Shown: one piece after another, positions 26,791-34,552 of the stretch | How positions within the stretch are numbered: position 1 is the first letter of the stretch | How the letters are laid out: the number at the start of each line of letters is the position of its first letter | Source of the DNA: Salinigranum salinum | GTDB lineage: Archaea > Halobacteriota > Halobacteria > Halobacteriales > Haloferacaceae | Assembly (NCBI RefSeq): GCF_009176545.1 | Contig: NZ_VTOJ01000001.1 | Coordinates: 1,922,001-1,986,000, forward strand | Direction of reading: 5' to 3' | Length of the DNA: 64,000 bases | Notes under the pieces: model-generated | Databases searched by the model: none | What the model was told of the DNA's origin: nothing | The model's input: the letters and a program-made list of their open reading frames with translations, nothing else | Program-made: the position numbers and the translations under genes

Positions 26791-26924
26791 GCTTCGACAG
26801 GGGCGAACCGAGTGAGAAAACGGTTGCGCCTCCCGCTCAGCGCCCGACGAGTCCGTGGCCACGGGCGCGTTCGTTGCCGGTCGTGATCGTCTTCGTACCG
26901 ACGAACACCCCGACACGACGCCGC

Positions 26925-27581
26925 TCAGTCCGCACAGTGGGTGTCGCCGAGCGACTGGGGGTAGTTCGGGTTGTACGAGTTGAACACGCCCATCGGGTTC
27001 GGCTCGTGTACCCACGCGAGCAGTCGCCACACCAGGCCGTCGTGGACGCCGGTCTCGTCGGGGATCCCTTCCCAGATGAACGCCTCGCTGTAGCCGTCGA
27101 CGAGGGGCCCGTCACGCACGGGTTCGTCGTCGAACAGGTCCGGGGGCGATCCTCGCTCGCGCGTTCGGATCGGGAGGAGGTACGCGACGGCCACGAGCCG
27201 CCGCGACGGCCCCTCGGCCGCGTACACGAGGCCTGTCGGTCGGATGGGGTCGACCGCGCGTGCGCGTTCCCACCCCTCCTGACGGTAGAACGCCGCGGCG
27301 CACACCTCCGCGAACCCCGCCGCCTCGGCGGCACCGACGTCAGTGTACTGCCGGGTGTGGGCCCGTACCCGCGCCAGCTGTGCGTCGAGGCTCAGCGCGT
27401 CCCAGGGTCGGTCCCGGCCGAAGTCGACTCCCTGCTCCCGTGCGGTACAGCCGGCGAGCGCGAGACCGCCCGCGAGGCCACCGACGTGGAGGAAGCGCCG
27501 TCTGGTGAGGCGCTGCGACCCGGACGGCTCGTTCCGGTCTGACGACCCGCGCGGACTGGACGGCCGATCGACGCGTGACAT
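26925..27581 (-). CDS. Tat-exported lipoprotein, function unknown
   Basis: The product has 218 residues. The N-terminus has a twin-arginine motif (LTRRRFLHVGGLAGG) followed by a lipobox ending LAGC (about 42-45), which together predict folded export and lipid anchoring outside the membrane. The mature part has a W-rich, alpha/beta pattern (WERARAVDPIRPTGLVYAAE, then DGYSEAFIWEGIPDETGVHD) with no catalytic motif known to me. It is downstream of tdk on the same strand as several others but separated by 134 bp. Confidence 0.75.
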   Translation of the reverse strand: MSRVDRPSSPRGSSDRNEPSGSQRLTRRRFLHVGGLAGGLALAGCTAREQGVDFGRDRPWDALSLDAQLARVRAHTRQYTDVGAAEAAGFAEVCAAAFYRQEGWERARAVDPIRPTGLVYAAEGPSRRLVAVAYLLPIRTRERGSPPDLFDDEPVRDGPLVDGYSEAFIWEGIPDETGVHDGLVWRLLAWVHEPNPMGVFNSYNPNYPQSLGDTHCAD

Positions 27582-27669
27582 GACGGTGACCGTACGTCGA
27601 CGGTGGGCATGTCGTGTCTGGTGTCGTGCACTGCCGGTGCAGGGATCGCCGGCTTCGGAACAACAGCCG

Positions 27670-27870
27670 TTAGAACAGTCCGCGGAGCAACGCCAGGAGA
27701 TCGACGCTGTAGCCGAGCGCCTCGACGCCCTTGAAGCCGAGGTAGATACCGACGATGCCCATGACGCCCGCGACGTTCGGGGGGGCCGGGATGGGGACCT
27801 CGAAGGCGGCGAACACCGCGCCGGCGACGAGACCGGTGACGAGCGCGAGCAGGACCTGTGCGTTCGTCAC
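27670..27870 (-). CDS. XapX domain membrane protein
   Basis: The product has 66 residues and starts at a GTG. Two hydrophobic helices frame the XapX/DUF1427 motif VPIPAPPNVAGVMGIVGIYLG (25-45, shown as its key part PIPAPP...GxxGxxG). Its start lies only 3 nt after the stop of the FMN reductase gene, so it is translated in the same operon. Function unknown; a redox or transport-accessory role is inferred only from the neighbour. Confidence 0.85.
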   Translation of the reverse strand: MTNAQVLLALVTGLVAGAVFAAFEVPIPAPPNVAGVMGIVGIYLGFKGVEALGYSVDLLALLRGLF

Positions 27871-27873
27871 GGC

Positions 27874-28464
27874 TCAGTCCCCTGCCCCGACGTTCTCGCT
27901 CGCCTCGAACGTCTCCGGGTCGGGTTCGATGTTCGCGTACTGGACGACGCGCCGCCCGAGCACCCGGAGCCGCTCTTCGATGTCGGCGTCGGTGATCGCG
28001 CCCTCGCCGTCCTCGTAAGAGACGTGTCGGTACGCCCGTGGGACCGCTGCCTGGTGAGGGACCACCCAGCAGTTGAGCGCCCGGCAGACCGAGCGGAGGT
28101 GGTCCAGTGCGGTGACGGGGAACGAGCCACCGGCGACGGCGAGGAGCCCGACGGTCTTCCCCTCGAACTCGTCGAAGCCACAGTAGTCGAGCGCGTTCTT
28201 CAGGACGCCCGAGTACGATCCGTGGTAGACCGGCGTGCCGAGGAGCACGGCGTCTGCCACGTCGACCGCCTCGATCAGTCGTGCACCGTCGCCCTGGTCC
28301 TCGGCGTCGTGGTCAGCGTCGAGCGGCGGGAGGTCGAGCGCCCGGAGGTCGAGCAGGTCCGTCGACGCGCCCGCTCGCGCCGCCTCGTCGAGTGCCGTCT
28401 CCAGCGCGACGCGGGTCTTGCTCTCCGCGCGGCGGCTCCCGCAGATGGCGAGTACGTGTGTCAT
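27874..28464 (-). CDS. NADPH-dependent FMN reductase family protein
   Basis: The product has 196 residues from the ATG at 28464. It has the flavodoxin-like fold signature ICGSRRAESKTRVAL near 7-21 and GTPVYHGSYSGVLKNALDYC near 75-94, which bind FMN. It would reduce flavins or quinones with NAD(P)H. The next gene, XapX, follows 3 nt later. Upstream, 105 bp away, is a remnant DsrE-family gene on the other strand. Confidence 0.9.
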   Translation of the reverse strand: MTHVLAICGSRRAESKTRVALETALDEAARAGASTDLLDLRALDLPPLDADHDAEDQGDGARLIEAVDVADAVLLGTPVYHGSYSGVLKNALDYCGFDEFEGKTVGLLAVAGGSFPVTALDHLRSVCRALNCWVVPHQAAVPRAYRHVSYEDGEGAITDADIEERLRVLGRRVVQYANIEPDPETFEASENVGAGD

Positions 28465-28569
28465 GTCCGGAGCGACGCGAGAGAGAAAGAAAGGTGCCAC
28501 GGTCCTGTTCGAGACGGTCGGCCACCCGTTCCCGGCAGTGTCGATGTCCCGGGCCAGCGTCGTGCAGGT

Positions 28570-28731
28570 ATGTGGACCGTCTTCCACCTCCCCAGCGGGG
28601 CCGTCCATGACTGGACTCACGCGCTCGCCAACGTCGAGAACCTCCTCGACGGCGTCGAACTCGTCCCCTCGGGCGTCGGAGAGCTGACCAGACACTGGTC
28701 GGAGGACTGCGCGTCCATCGAGACGCCCTGA
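28570..28731 (+). pseudogene. DsrE-family remnant with internal deletion
   Basis: The 53-codon frame begins MWTVFHLPSGAVHDWTHALA, like the N-terminus of haloarchaeal DsrE-family proteins (xTVFHLSSG...W.HAL.NVxNLLDD), and ends with GVELVPSGVGELTRHWSED, like their C-terminal motif (VVPSGVGELTR). About 60 residues that normally separate these two motifs are missing, so the join after NLLD looks like an internal deletion. The last residues also diverge. It could still make a short peptide, but it cannot form the usual DsrE fold of about 115 residues. The neighbours are a redox flavoprotein and mutY. Confidence 0.55.
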
Positions 28732-28778
28732 GCGGATCAGGCTGGTCGAGCGACTGTGTCGCGGAACTGCCTCGGAGG

Positions 28779-29750
28779 TCAGCGCCGGAGTCGGACACGA
28801 ACCTCGGTGGCGTCGTCCGTGTCCCCGTCTGGGGGGGTGCCTGGGGACCCCCCGACGGCGTCGGTGTCGTCGTCGCCGCGGAGTTCGACCAGACCGTCCT
28901 CCGCGAGGTCCTCGACGAGTTCGCGGAGCCACTCGCGGGAGTCGGGCCCGTAGTCGACTCTGACGCGCGGGCCGAGTTCCGATAGCGCCAGTTCGTCGTA
29001 CTCGCCGAGGACGCGGACGACCCGTCCCCGGAACTGTCTGCGGGAGCCCTCGAAGCTCGGCTGCGTCGGCACGTCCGGCGCGGTGAAGTCGCCCGTCTCG
29101 TACGCGTGACACCACCGCCGCCACGGACAGCCCGCCTCGTCACATCGTGGCGTCTTCCCACAGGCCACGCCGCCGAGTTCCATGATCGCGTTGTTCCACA
29201 CGCGGGACTCCCCCGTGGGCATTAGTTCCTGCGCTGCGGCCTCGAACGCCGCGTCGTCGTCTTCGACGGAGAAGGCGCGGTGCAGCACCCGCTTGACGTT
29301 GGTGTCGACGACCGCGTCCCCGGTGTTGAACGCGAACGAGGCGACGGCGTTCGCCGTGTATGGGCCGACGCCCATCAGCGTCTCCAGTTCGGCGGGCGAG
29401 TCGGGGAACTCGCCGCCGTACTCCTCCGTGACCTGTCGGGCGGCCTCGTGGAGGTACTTCGCGCGGTTGTTGTACCCCAGCGAGTGATCGGACCAGAAGC
29501 GCACGACGTCGGCGCGGTCGGCTGCCGCGAGGTCCCGGACCGTCGGCCACTCCGCCAGGAAGTCCTCCCACGCGTCGACGACCCGTCCCAGTTGCGTCTG
29601 CTGGCTCATCACCTCGGAGACCAGTATCGAGTAGGGATCCGTGGTTCGTCGCCACGGGAAGTCGCGGTGGTCGGCCTCGTACCACTCGACGAGCGCCGAG
29701 CGCACGGCGTCGCAGTCGACCACGGAGAGCGGGGCGTCGTCGTCGCTCAT
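28779..29750 (-). CDS. mutY: A/G-specific adenine glycosylase MutY
   Basis: The product has 323 residues from the ATG at 29750. It has the catalytic Glu46 in VSEVMSQQTQ, the helix-hairpin-helix LMGVGPYTANAVASF (125-139) and the catalytic Asp149 in VVDTNVKRVL. The iron-sulfur cysteines are C197, C203, C208 and C214, so the spacing is Cx5Cx4Cx5C instead of the Cx6Cx2Cx5C of E. coli MutY. The C-terminal region is short and different from bacterial MutY. It removes adenine mispaired with 8-oxoguanine. Confidence 0.92.
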   Translation of the reverse strand: MSDDDAPLSVVDCDAVRSALVEWYEADHRDFPWRRTTDPYSILVSEVMSQQTQLGRVVDAWEDFLAEWPTVRDLAAADRADVVRFWSDHSLGYNNRAKYLHEAARQVTEEYGGEFPDSPAELETLMGVGPYTANAVASFAFNTGDAVVDTNVKRVLHRAFSVEDDDAAFEAAAQELMPTGESRVWNNAIMELGGVACGKTPRCDEAGCPWRRWCHAYETGDFTAPDVPTQPSFEGSRRQFRGRVVRVLGEYDELALSELGPRVRVDYGPDSREWLRELVEDLAEDGLVELRGDDDTDAVGGSPGTPPDGDTDDATEVRVRLRR

Positions 29751-29869
29751 CGACGGACGAAAGGACGAGTCCGGTATAGGCGTGGTGGTTCGGCACTGGA
29801 CGCTTCTGACGAACAACCGACAGAGCGATCGATCGAACAACCGGTCGGATCCCCTCACTCACGCCCCGT

Positions 29870-31024
29870 CTATCCGAGGCCGAGCACACCCCGCACGGTC
29901 GTCAGGGCGAACTGCGAGAGCGGGATCAGGGCGGAGAGGAGCAGTTTGAGGAGTCCGGAACGGTCGAACGGCCAGATCCGGACCTGCTGGACGCTCGCGG
30001 CGGCCTGTTCCGCGACGTCCAGCCGGGCCGCGGCGTCGTCGGGGTCGACCGTCGCCCTCGTCCACCCGACGACGGTCTCGTGCGACCGTGCGTTCACCGC
30101 GGCCAGCAGGTCGCTTCGGGCCGCGCGCAGCGTCGCGTGGAGCTGCCACACCGGCACGGCCACGGTCGCGAAGCCGCCCACGATCAGCAGCCCCAGCAGC
30201 GTCGCGTGGCCGGCGACGCCGAAGAGCGGCACCGCGGGGGCGAGACCGAGGCCGGCCGACGAGCGGAGGACCTGGAGCGAGTCGCTCAGTGCGAACCAGT
30301 AGTACACCGCCAGCAGCGACACGCCGACGAACCACCAGACTGCGACGGTGATGCTGAAGCGCACGAGTCCTTCGAGAGTGTGGGCACCCGTGTAGACGTT
30401 CTCGAGCTCCCACTCCGTGGCCCGCCTCACGGTGCCGACGTGAACGCCGAACATGTAGACGCCCGTCAGGACGAGAAACGCGAGCACCGCGTTGACGAGG
30501 ACGAGCACGGCGTCGTGTGGGACGGTCGGGTTCAGATCGGTGACGACGAGCACGAACGCCGGTTCGAGCAGGACGAACAGGACGACCACGGGTCGGACGT
30601 CGTACAGGCGGCGGAGCCGCGCGTCGAGGAACGACTCGTACGTCTCGTCGTCGACCGCGAACGCGGGTTCGACGGCGCGCCAGACCGCGGTGTAGCCGAC
30701 GGTCCACGTCCCGAGGAGGGTCAGGACGACGAAGACGCCGAGACAGCCGAGGAGCGCCGAGAGCCCCAGGAGCGTCGACGGGTCGAGGAACGCGCCGCCC
30801 AGCCCCCACGCGACCGACAGCAGGTAGAGCGCGAAGAACAGTGCCGTGCTCGCGACGGCGGCGACGACCGGCACGTGTTCGGCGTCGGCGGTTCCGAACA
30901 GTGCGTGCAGCCAGTTCCGGTGCCGGCCGTCCAGTCCCGCCGCGCGCTCGTCGGGGTGCGCCCCGGCGTCGGGCTCGTGCGGGGGAGACACACCCGCGCT
31001 CTCGGGCTCGTCTTGAACTGACAC
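29870..31024 (-). CDS. Polytopic membrane protein, function unknown
   Basis: I choose the GTG at 31024, giving 384 residues beginning SVQDEPESAGVSPP. Residues 50-110, 145-210, 235-300 and 350-380 contain about seven to eight hydrophobic helices with an acidic N-terminal tail. The long frame upstream to 31918 is antisense to cysE and was rejected. No transporter or receptor motif is recognised. The gap to cysE is 185 bp. Confidence 0.7.
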   Translation of the reverse strand: MSVQDEPESAGVSPPHEPDAGAHPDERAAGLDGRHRNWLHALFGTADAEHVPVVAAVASTALFFALYLLSVAWGLGGAFLDPSTLLGLSALLGCLGVFVVLTLLGTWTVGYTAVWRAVEPAFAVDDETYESFLDARLRRLYDVRPVVVLFVLLEPAFVLVVTDLNPTVPHDAVLVLVNAVLAFLVLTGVYMFGVHVGTVRRATEWELENVYTGAHTLEGLVRFSITVAVWWFVGVSLLAVYYWFALSDSLQVLRSSAGLGLAPAVPLFGVAGHATLLGLLIVGGFATVAVPVWQLHATLRAARSDLLAAVNARSHETVVGWTRATVDPDDAAARLDVAEQAAASVQQVRIWPFDRSGLLKLLLSALIPLSQFALTTVRGVLGLG

Positions 31025-31209
31025 GCTGTGAGACGTATCGCCTTCGGGTGGATTATACTCTCGGTCCACCGAAACGGACAGTCGTCCGGGTGGGAGAGTC
31101 CGGGATCGATCTCGCCGCGTCGTTTTCCCGTCCGATCGACGATCGACCACTGGACCGTTCGACAGTTCGGGACCCACCGGCCGTCCACCGACAGCGGAAT
31201 CACGCCGGT

Positions 31210-32073
31210 TCAGCCGTTGTCCTTGCGCACCTGTTTCGGGTGTTCGGCGATGAAGACGCTGGTGTGGTCGGGGACGTCGTCGGTGATCCACGAGTTCGCG
31301 CCGATGCTCACGTGGTCGCCGATCGTGACTGGGCCGAGGACGTTGCTGCCGGCGCCGATGACGACGTGGTCGCCGATGTCCGGGTGGCGCTTGTACCCCT
31401 TCTTCAGCGTGTGCTCCTCGTCCTCCTCCTCCTCGAAGTGGAGCGCGCCGAGCGTGACGTTCTGATAGATGCGGACCCACTCGCCGACCGTGGCGGTCTC
31501 GCCGATGACCACCCCGGTGCCGTGGTCGACGAAGAAGTGGTCGCCGATCTCCGCCCCGGGATGGATGTCGATTCCCGTCTCGGTCTTGGCGTACTCGCTG
31601 AGCTCGCGGGCGTACTCCGGGACACCGAGCTCGTACAGCTCGTGGGCGACCCGCTGCGTCATGATCGCCTGAAATCCGGGGTACGACCGGACGATCTGGA
31701 TGTGGCTCTTGGCCGCAGGGTCGCCCTTGTACGCAGCCTCGACATCCCGCTTGAGCGTCCGGCGGATCGACGGCAGCCGGTCGAGCACCGTGTCGACGAC
31801 GTCCGCACAGTCGTCGCCGATGTACGGCTCGATCCCGAGACAGAACAGCCCCCCGAGCTCCTCCAGCCGGTCGTGGATCGCCGCGGGGTCGTCGACCAGC
31901 GACCCCGCGTTCCAGCACCGCGGGAAGATCAGCCGTTCGAGGACGCTCACCTCGTCCCGCAGGTGGTCGCGGCGGGGGAACTGCATCGTCGTCCGCGTGG
32001 GAAACGGCTCCGCGTCGTCCTGAAACGACGACTGGAGCCCCATGTGGGCGTCGCCGGTGTACGTGTATCCCAT
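31210..32073 (-). CDS. cysE: Serine O-acetyltransferase
   Basis: The product has 287 residues from the ATG at 32073, with an alternative at 32043. The N-terminal 30-150 is helical, and the C-terminal 170-287 is a left-handed beta-helix of hexapeptide repeats: IDIHPGAEIGDHFFVDHGTG, GEWVRIYQNVTLG, GDHVVIGAGSNVLGP. It has the catalytic His of the HPGA motif. It acetylates serine to feed cysteine synthesis. The long acidic loop near 225-240 (FEEEEDEEHTL) is unusual and probably a haloarchaeal adaptation. Confidence 0.9.
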   Translation of the reverse strand: MGYTYTGDAHMGLQSSFQDDAEPFPTRTTMQFPRRDHLRDEVSVLERLIFPRCWNAGSLVDDPAAIHDRLEELGGLFCLGIEPYIGDDCADVVDTVLDRLPSIRRTLKRDVEAAYKGDPAAKSHIQIVRSYPGFQAIMTQRVAHELYELGVPEYARELSEYAKTETGIDIHPGAEIGDHFFVDHGTGVVIGETATVGEWVRIYQNVTLGALHFEEEEDEEHTLKKGYKRHPDIGDHVVIGAGSNVLGPVTIGDHVSIGANSWITDDVPDHTSVFIAEHPKQVRKDNG

Positions 32074-32164
32074 ACCGTTCGTTGACCGACGCGAGTCAAG
32101 AGAATTGTGCACCCGGCGGGCACCGATCCGACACCCCGCCGGGCGGACGCGAACGAAAAGCCGT

Positions 32165-32512
32165 ATGCCCCTGCCCGTGCTCTGTCCCGCCGTGACACTC
32201 GACGACCTCGACGACGACGTCAAAGCCGTCTACAGCGGGCTGAACGACGAACACGCCGTCGCGCTCGACCGCGAGACGAAGAACGAACTCGCGATGCTCG
32301 CGGCCGTGTTCGACGCCGACGTCGACGAACTCGTCCGCCGCGGGATCCACGCGCTGTTCCGCTCGACCGTCGACACCGGCGACCTCGACTTCCACCTCCG
32401 ACAGGGGTACGACGTCACCTACGACGAGTACCTCGCCGGGATGACGTACGACGAGATGACCGGCGCCGACCAGTATCCCCAGCGCGACGACGAACGCCGG
32501 TACCAGATGTAG
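32165..32512 (+). CDS. Conserved small haloarchaeal protein, 3' end triplicated
   Basis: The product has 115 residues, acidic, with helices TLDDLDDDVKAVYSGLNDEH and DRETKNELAMLAAVFDADVD and an acidic C-terminus ending RRYQM. An alternative GTG start at 32192 would remove the first nine residues. The last 16 residues and the stop codon are part of a 101-bp unit repeated downstream. Divergent from cysE. No motif identifies the function. Confidence 0.7.
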   Translation: MPLPVLCPAVTLDDLDDDVKAVYSGLNDEHAVALDRETKNELAMLAAVFDADVDELVRRGIHALFRSTVDTGDLDFHLRQGYDVTYDEYLAGMTYDEMTGADQYPQRDDERRYQM

Positions 32513-32715
32513 CAGGGCCCCCACCGAGAAGTCCGGATCGGAGGCCACTGGTCGGGGTCGCAGGCGCCGACCAGTATCCCCAGCGCGACGACGAACGCCG
32601 GTACCAGATGTAGCAGGGCCCCCACCGAGAAGTCCGGATCGGAGGCCACTGGTCGGGGTCGCAGGCGCCGACCAGTATCCCCAGCGCGACGACGAACGCC
32701 GGTACCAGATGTAGC
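32462..32715. repeat. 101-bp tandem repeat, two full copies plus a half copy
   Basis: Copies begin at 32462, 32563 and 32664 with the shared string GGCGCCGACCAGTATCCCC; the third ends near 32715. The visible copies match over their length, which suggests recent amplification. The unit includes the 3' end and stop of the 32165-32512 gene. Because 101 is not a multiple of 3, each later copy lies outside the frame. Confidence 0.9.
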
Positions 32716-32785
32716 GCCGGTGTTCGTCGGGCTTCGAGCGACTGCTCGACGACGCCGAGCACCGACGGACAGCGCTGCAGGAGCC

Positions 32786-33262
32786 TCATCCGCGCCACTC
32801 GACCCGGATCAACTCGGCGAGTGGCGTGTCGGGCGGTCGTGGGCGGAGCGTCACGCCCGTCGTTCGTTCGTCCTCGCGCTCGGCCGTGGCCCCGCCCTCG
32901 TCACCACGCTCGACGGCGAGGGCGTCGACGGCGACGACGAGTCGGCCCCGTTCGAGAGTTCCCCGGAGGACGACGCCGGTCGCGGTCGGCGCGACGTACG
33001 GCGGGGCCGCGACGGGCGTCGCTCGCAGACGCCCACCGACCACCTCGACACAGTCGACGAGGACGGTCGGGAGGCGATCCCAGACGCCGGCATCCCGGAG
33101 TTCCGTCTCGATCCCACGCCGGACGGCGCTCGTGTCGCTCCGGCCGGTCGCGTCGGTTCCGGTCGTCGCCGACACCGCCGCACAGTCGCGGACCGTCTCG
33201 ACGACGTCGGCGTGGGCCGCGACGAGGAACGACCGGACCGCGTTCGTATCGACGTCGGTCAC
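32786..33262 (-). CDS. Conserved haloarchaeal protein, function unknown
   Basis: I choose the GTG at 33262, giving 158 residues that start TDVDTNAVRSFLVAAH, because an AT-rich CTACTATATG box lies 25-34 nt before it, the leaderless distance. ATG starts at 33289 and 33325 are possible. The protein is helical at the start and beta-rich towards the end, with paired Cys residues (DCAAVS and DCVEVVGG). No known motif. Its promoter overlaps one arm of a perfect 13-nt inverted repeat. Confidence 0.65.
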   Translation of the reverse strand: MTDVDTNAVRSFLVAAHADVVETVRDCAAVSATTGTDATGRSDTSAVRRGIETELRDAGVWDRLPTVLVDCVEVVGGRLRATPVAAPPYVAPTATGVVLRGTLERGRLVVAVDALAVERGDEGGATAEREDERTTGVTLRPRPPDTPLAELIRVEWRG

Positions 33263-33290
33263 GCCGGTGGCTACTCGGCGTGGGAACATA

Positions 33291-33398
33291 TAGTAGCGTT
33301 CGAGACGCTTCACGACCGATCGCATCTCCCCGGCCGTTCCAGTGGCTCCCCGAGGCGCAGCAAACGATCGAGTGAGTAGTCCCCTTCGAACGCTACTA
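33291..33398. promoter_or_regulatory. 13-nt inverted repeat flanking the promoter of the 32786-33262 gene
   Basis: TAGTAGCGTTCGA at 33291-33303 and its exact reverse complement TCGAACGCTACTA at 33386-33398 are separated by 82 bp. The left arm overlaps the TATA-like box of the minus-strand gene. Two distant half-sites in opposite orientation could support DNA looping by one regulator. Confidence 0.45.
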
Positions 33399-33510
33399 CA
33401 GTTCCGTATCGAGCGAGTCGGCGACCGCGTGCGACCCGTCCCTCGCCAGCGGACGACGCCTCCCCACGTTCCCCACCGATCCTGTGCCCCGACTGTGATT
33501 CGACCGCGCC

Positions 33511-34062
33511 TCACCGACCGTCCGCGCTCGAGCCGACGACGTGTTCCGTGACGACGACGTCGTCGTGGTCGTAGGGAACGGCGACCAGACGGAGCGTGTC
33601 CCCCTCGTGGAACCCTCTGAAGTCCGCCTGGTCCGTCGCTCCCGACTGGTACCCCCGGAACTCGGCGATCCATTGGTCGTCGAGACCAGGGACGCGTCTG
33701 CTCCGTGGGGCGTGGAGGGACCGCTCTGTGCCCCGGCGTCGGGCGTCGAATCCCGTCCGCCTGGCGACGGCGTACCAGCCGTCACGGTCGTAGTCGAGCG
33801 TGTCGGCGAGTTCGAGGTCGGACGCCTCCGCGACGCGGTGCTCCAGACGAACGGCGACGAGCCGGGAGGTCGGGACGAACCGAACGCGAACGAGGCGTTC
33901 GTACCGGTCGTCGTCGTCCACGTTGACGCGCTGTTCGTCGACGCTAACGCGCTGGACGTACCGGTTCCCGCGATCCGGGGACCCGTTCCGGAGCTTTCCA
34001 GCGACGGTGACCGAGAACAGGGACGCACCCGCACCGGCGAGGACGCCCCGTCGACTCCACAT
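33511..34062 (-). CDS. Secreted protein with twin-arginine-like signal, function unknown
   Basis: The product has 183 residues from the ATG at 34062. The N-terminus MWSRRGVLAGAGASLFSVTV contains a twin-arginine-like signal (SRRGVLAG). The mature part is beta-rich and acidic with motifs YDRDGWYAVARR and GDTLRLVAVPYDHDDVVVTEH, consistent with an extracellular beta domain. No enzyme motif or lipobox. Divergent from bolA. Confidence 0.65.
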   Translation of the reverse strand: MWSRRGVLAGAGASLFSVTVAGKLRNGSPDRGNRYVQRVSVDEQRVNVDDDDRYERLVRVRFVPTSRLVAVRLEHRVAEASDLELADTLDYDRDGWYAVARRTGFDARRRGTERSLHAPRSRRVPGLDDQWIAEFRGYQSGATDQADFRGFHEGDTLRLVAVPYDHDDVVVTEHVVGSSADGR

Positions 34063-34210
34063 ACGTGCGAGAGCGCGGCGGGAGTATATCACCGTTCGTC
34101 CCCAGTTCTCAGCGCTGGTACCGGCCGGGAGCGATCGACCGATGGGTGTGTCGGCGAGGTGTCGAGACGGGAGCCAGGTGGACGCGTGCGTCCCCCCGGT
34201 ATCCATCGAC

Positions 34211-34218
34211 TTTTATCC
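34211..34218 (+). promoter_or_regulatory. TATA-like box of bolA
   Basis: TTTTATCC lies 22-29 nt before the ATG at 34240, the standard leaderless distance in haloarchaea. Confidence 0.5.
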
Positions 34219-34239
34219 ACGGAGCGTCGTGTGCTCCGC

Positions 34240-34509
34240 ATGAACGCGGCCGAGGTCGAACGACTCATCGAAGCAGGCATCGAGGATGCGGAGGCGACGG
34301 TGACGACCCCGCGGAACCCCGACCAGGAGCACGAGGACGCCCACTTCGCCGCCGTCGTCGTCTCCCCGGCCTTTGCGGGGAAGTCGCTCGTCCAGCAGCA
34401 CCAGCTGGTGTACGACGCCCTCGAGGGGCACATGACGACCGACATCCACGCGCTGGAGATGAAGACGTACACGCCCGAGGAGTACGACGAGTACGTCGGC
34501 GAGGAGTGA
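34240..34509 (+). CDS. BolA family protein
   Basis: The product has 89 residues. It has the BolA/class II KH-like fold: an N-terminal helix (AAEVERLIEAGIEDAEATV), the HFAAVVVSPAFAGKSLVQQHQLV core, and a C-terminal helix containing IHALEMKTY. BolA proteins partner monothiol glutaredoxins in iron-sulfur or redox regulation in other organisms; no partner gene is seen here. The ATG at 34240 is preceded by a TATA-like TTTTATCC about 25 nt upstream. Confidence 0.9.
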   Translation: MNAAEVERLIEAGIEDAEATVTTPRNPDQEHEDAHFAAVVVSPAFAGKSLVQQHQLVYDALEGHMTTDIHALEMKTYTPEEYDEYVGEE

Positions 34510-34552
34510 GCCGACCGGTGTCGAGCGGCCGTCGACGACGGCCCCGCTCGGG

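Noticed and set aside
32415..32798. A TM-like segment (LHLVPAFVVALGILVGA) on the minus strand inside the 101-bp repeat
   Set aside because: It is the reverse of the acidic C-terminus (QRDDERRYQM), and reversed Asp/Glu codons read as Val/Leu; a hydrophobic look is expected by chance.
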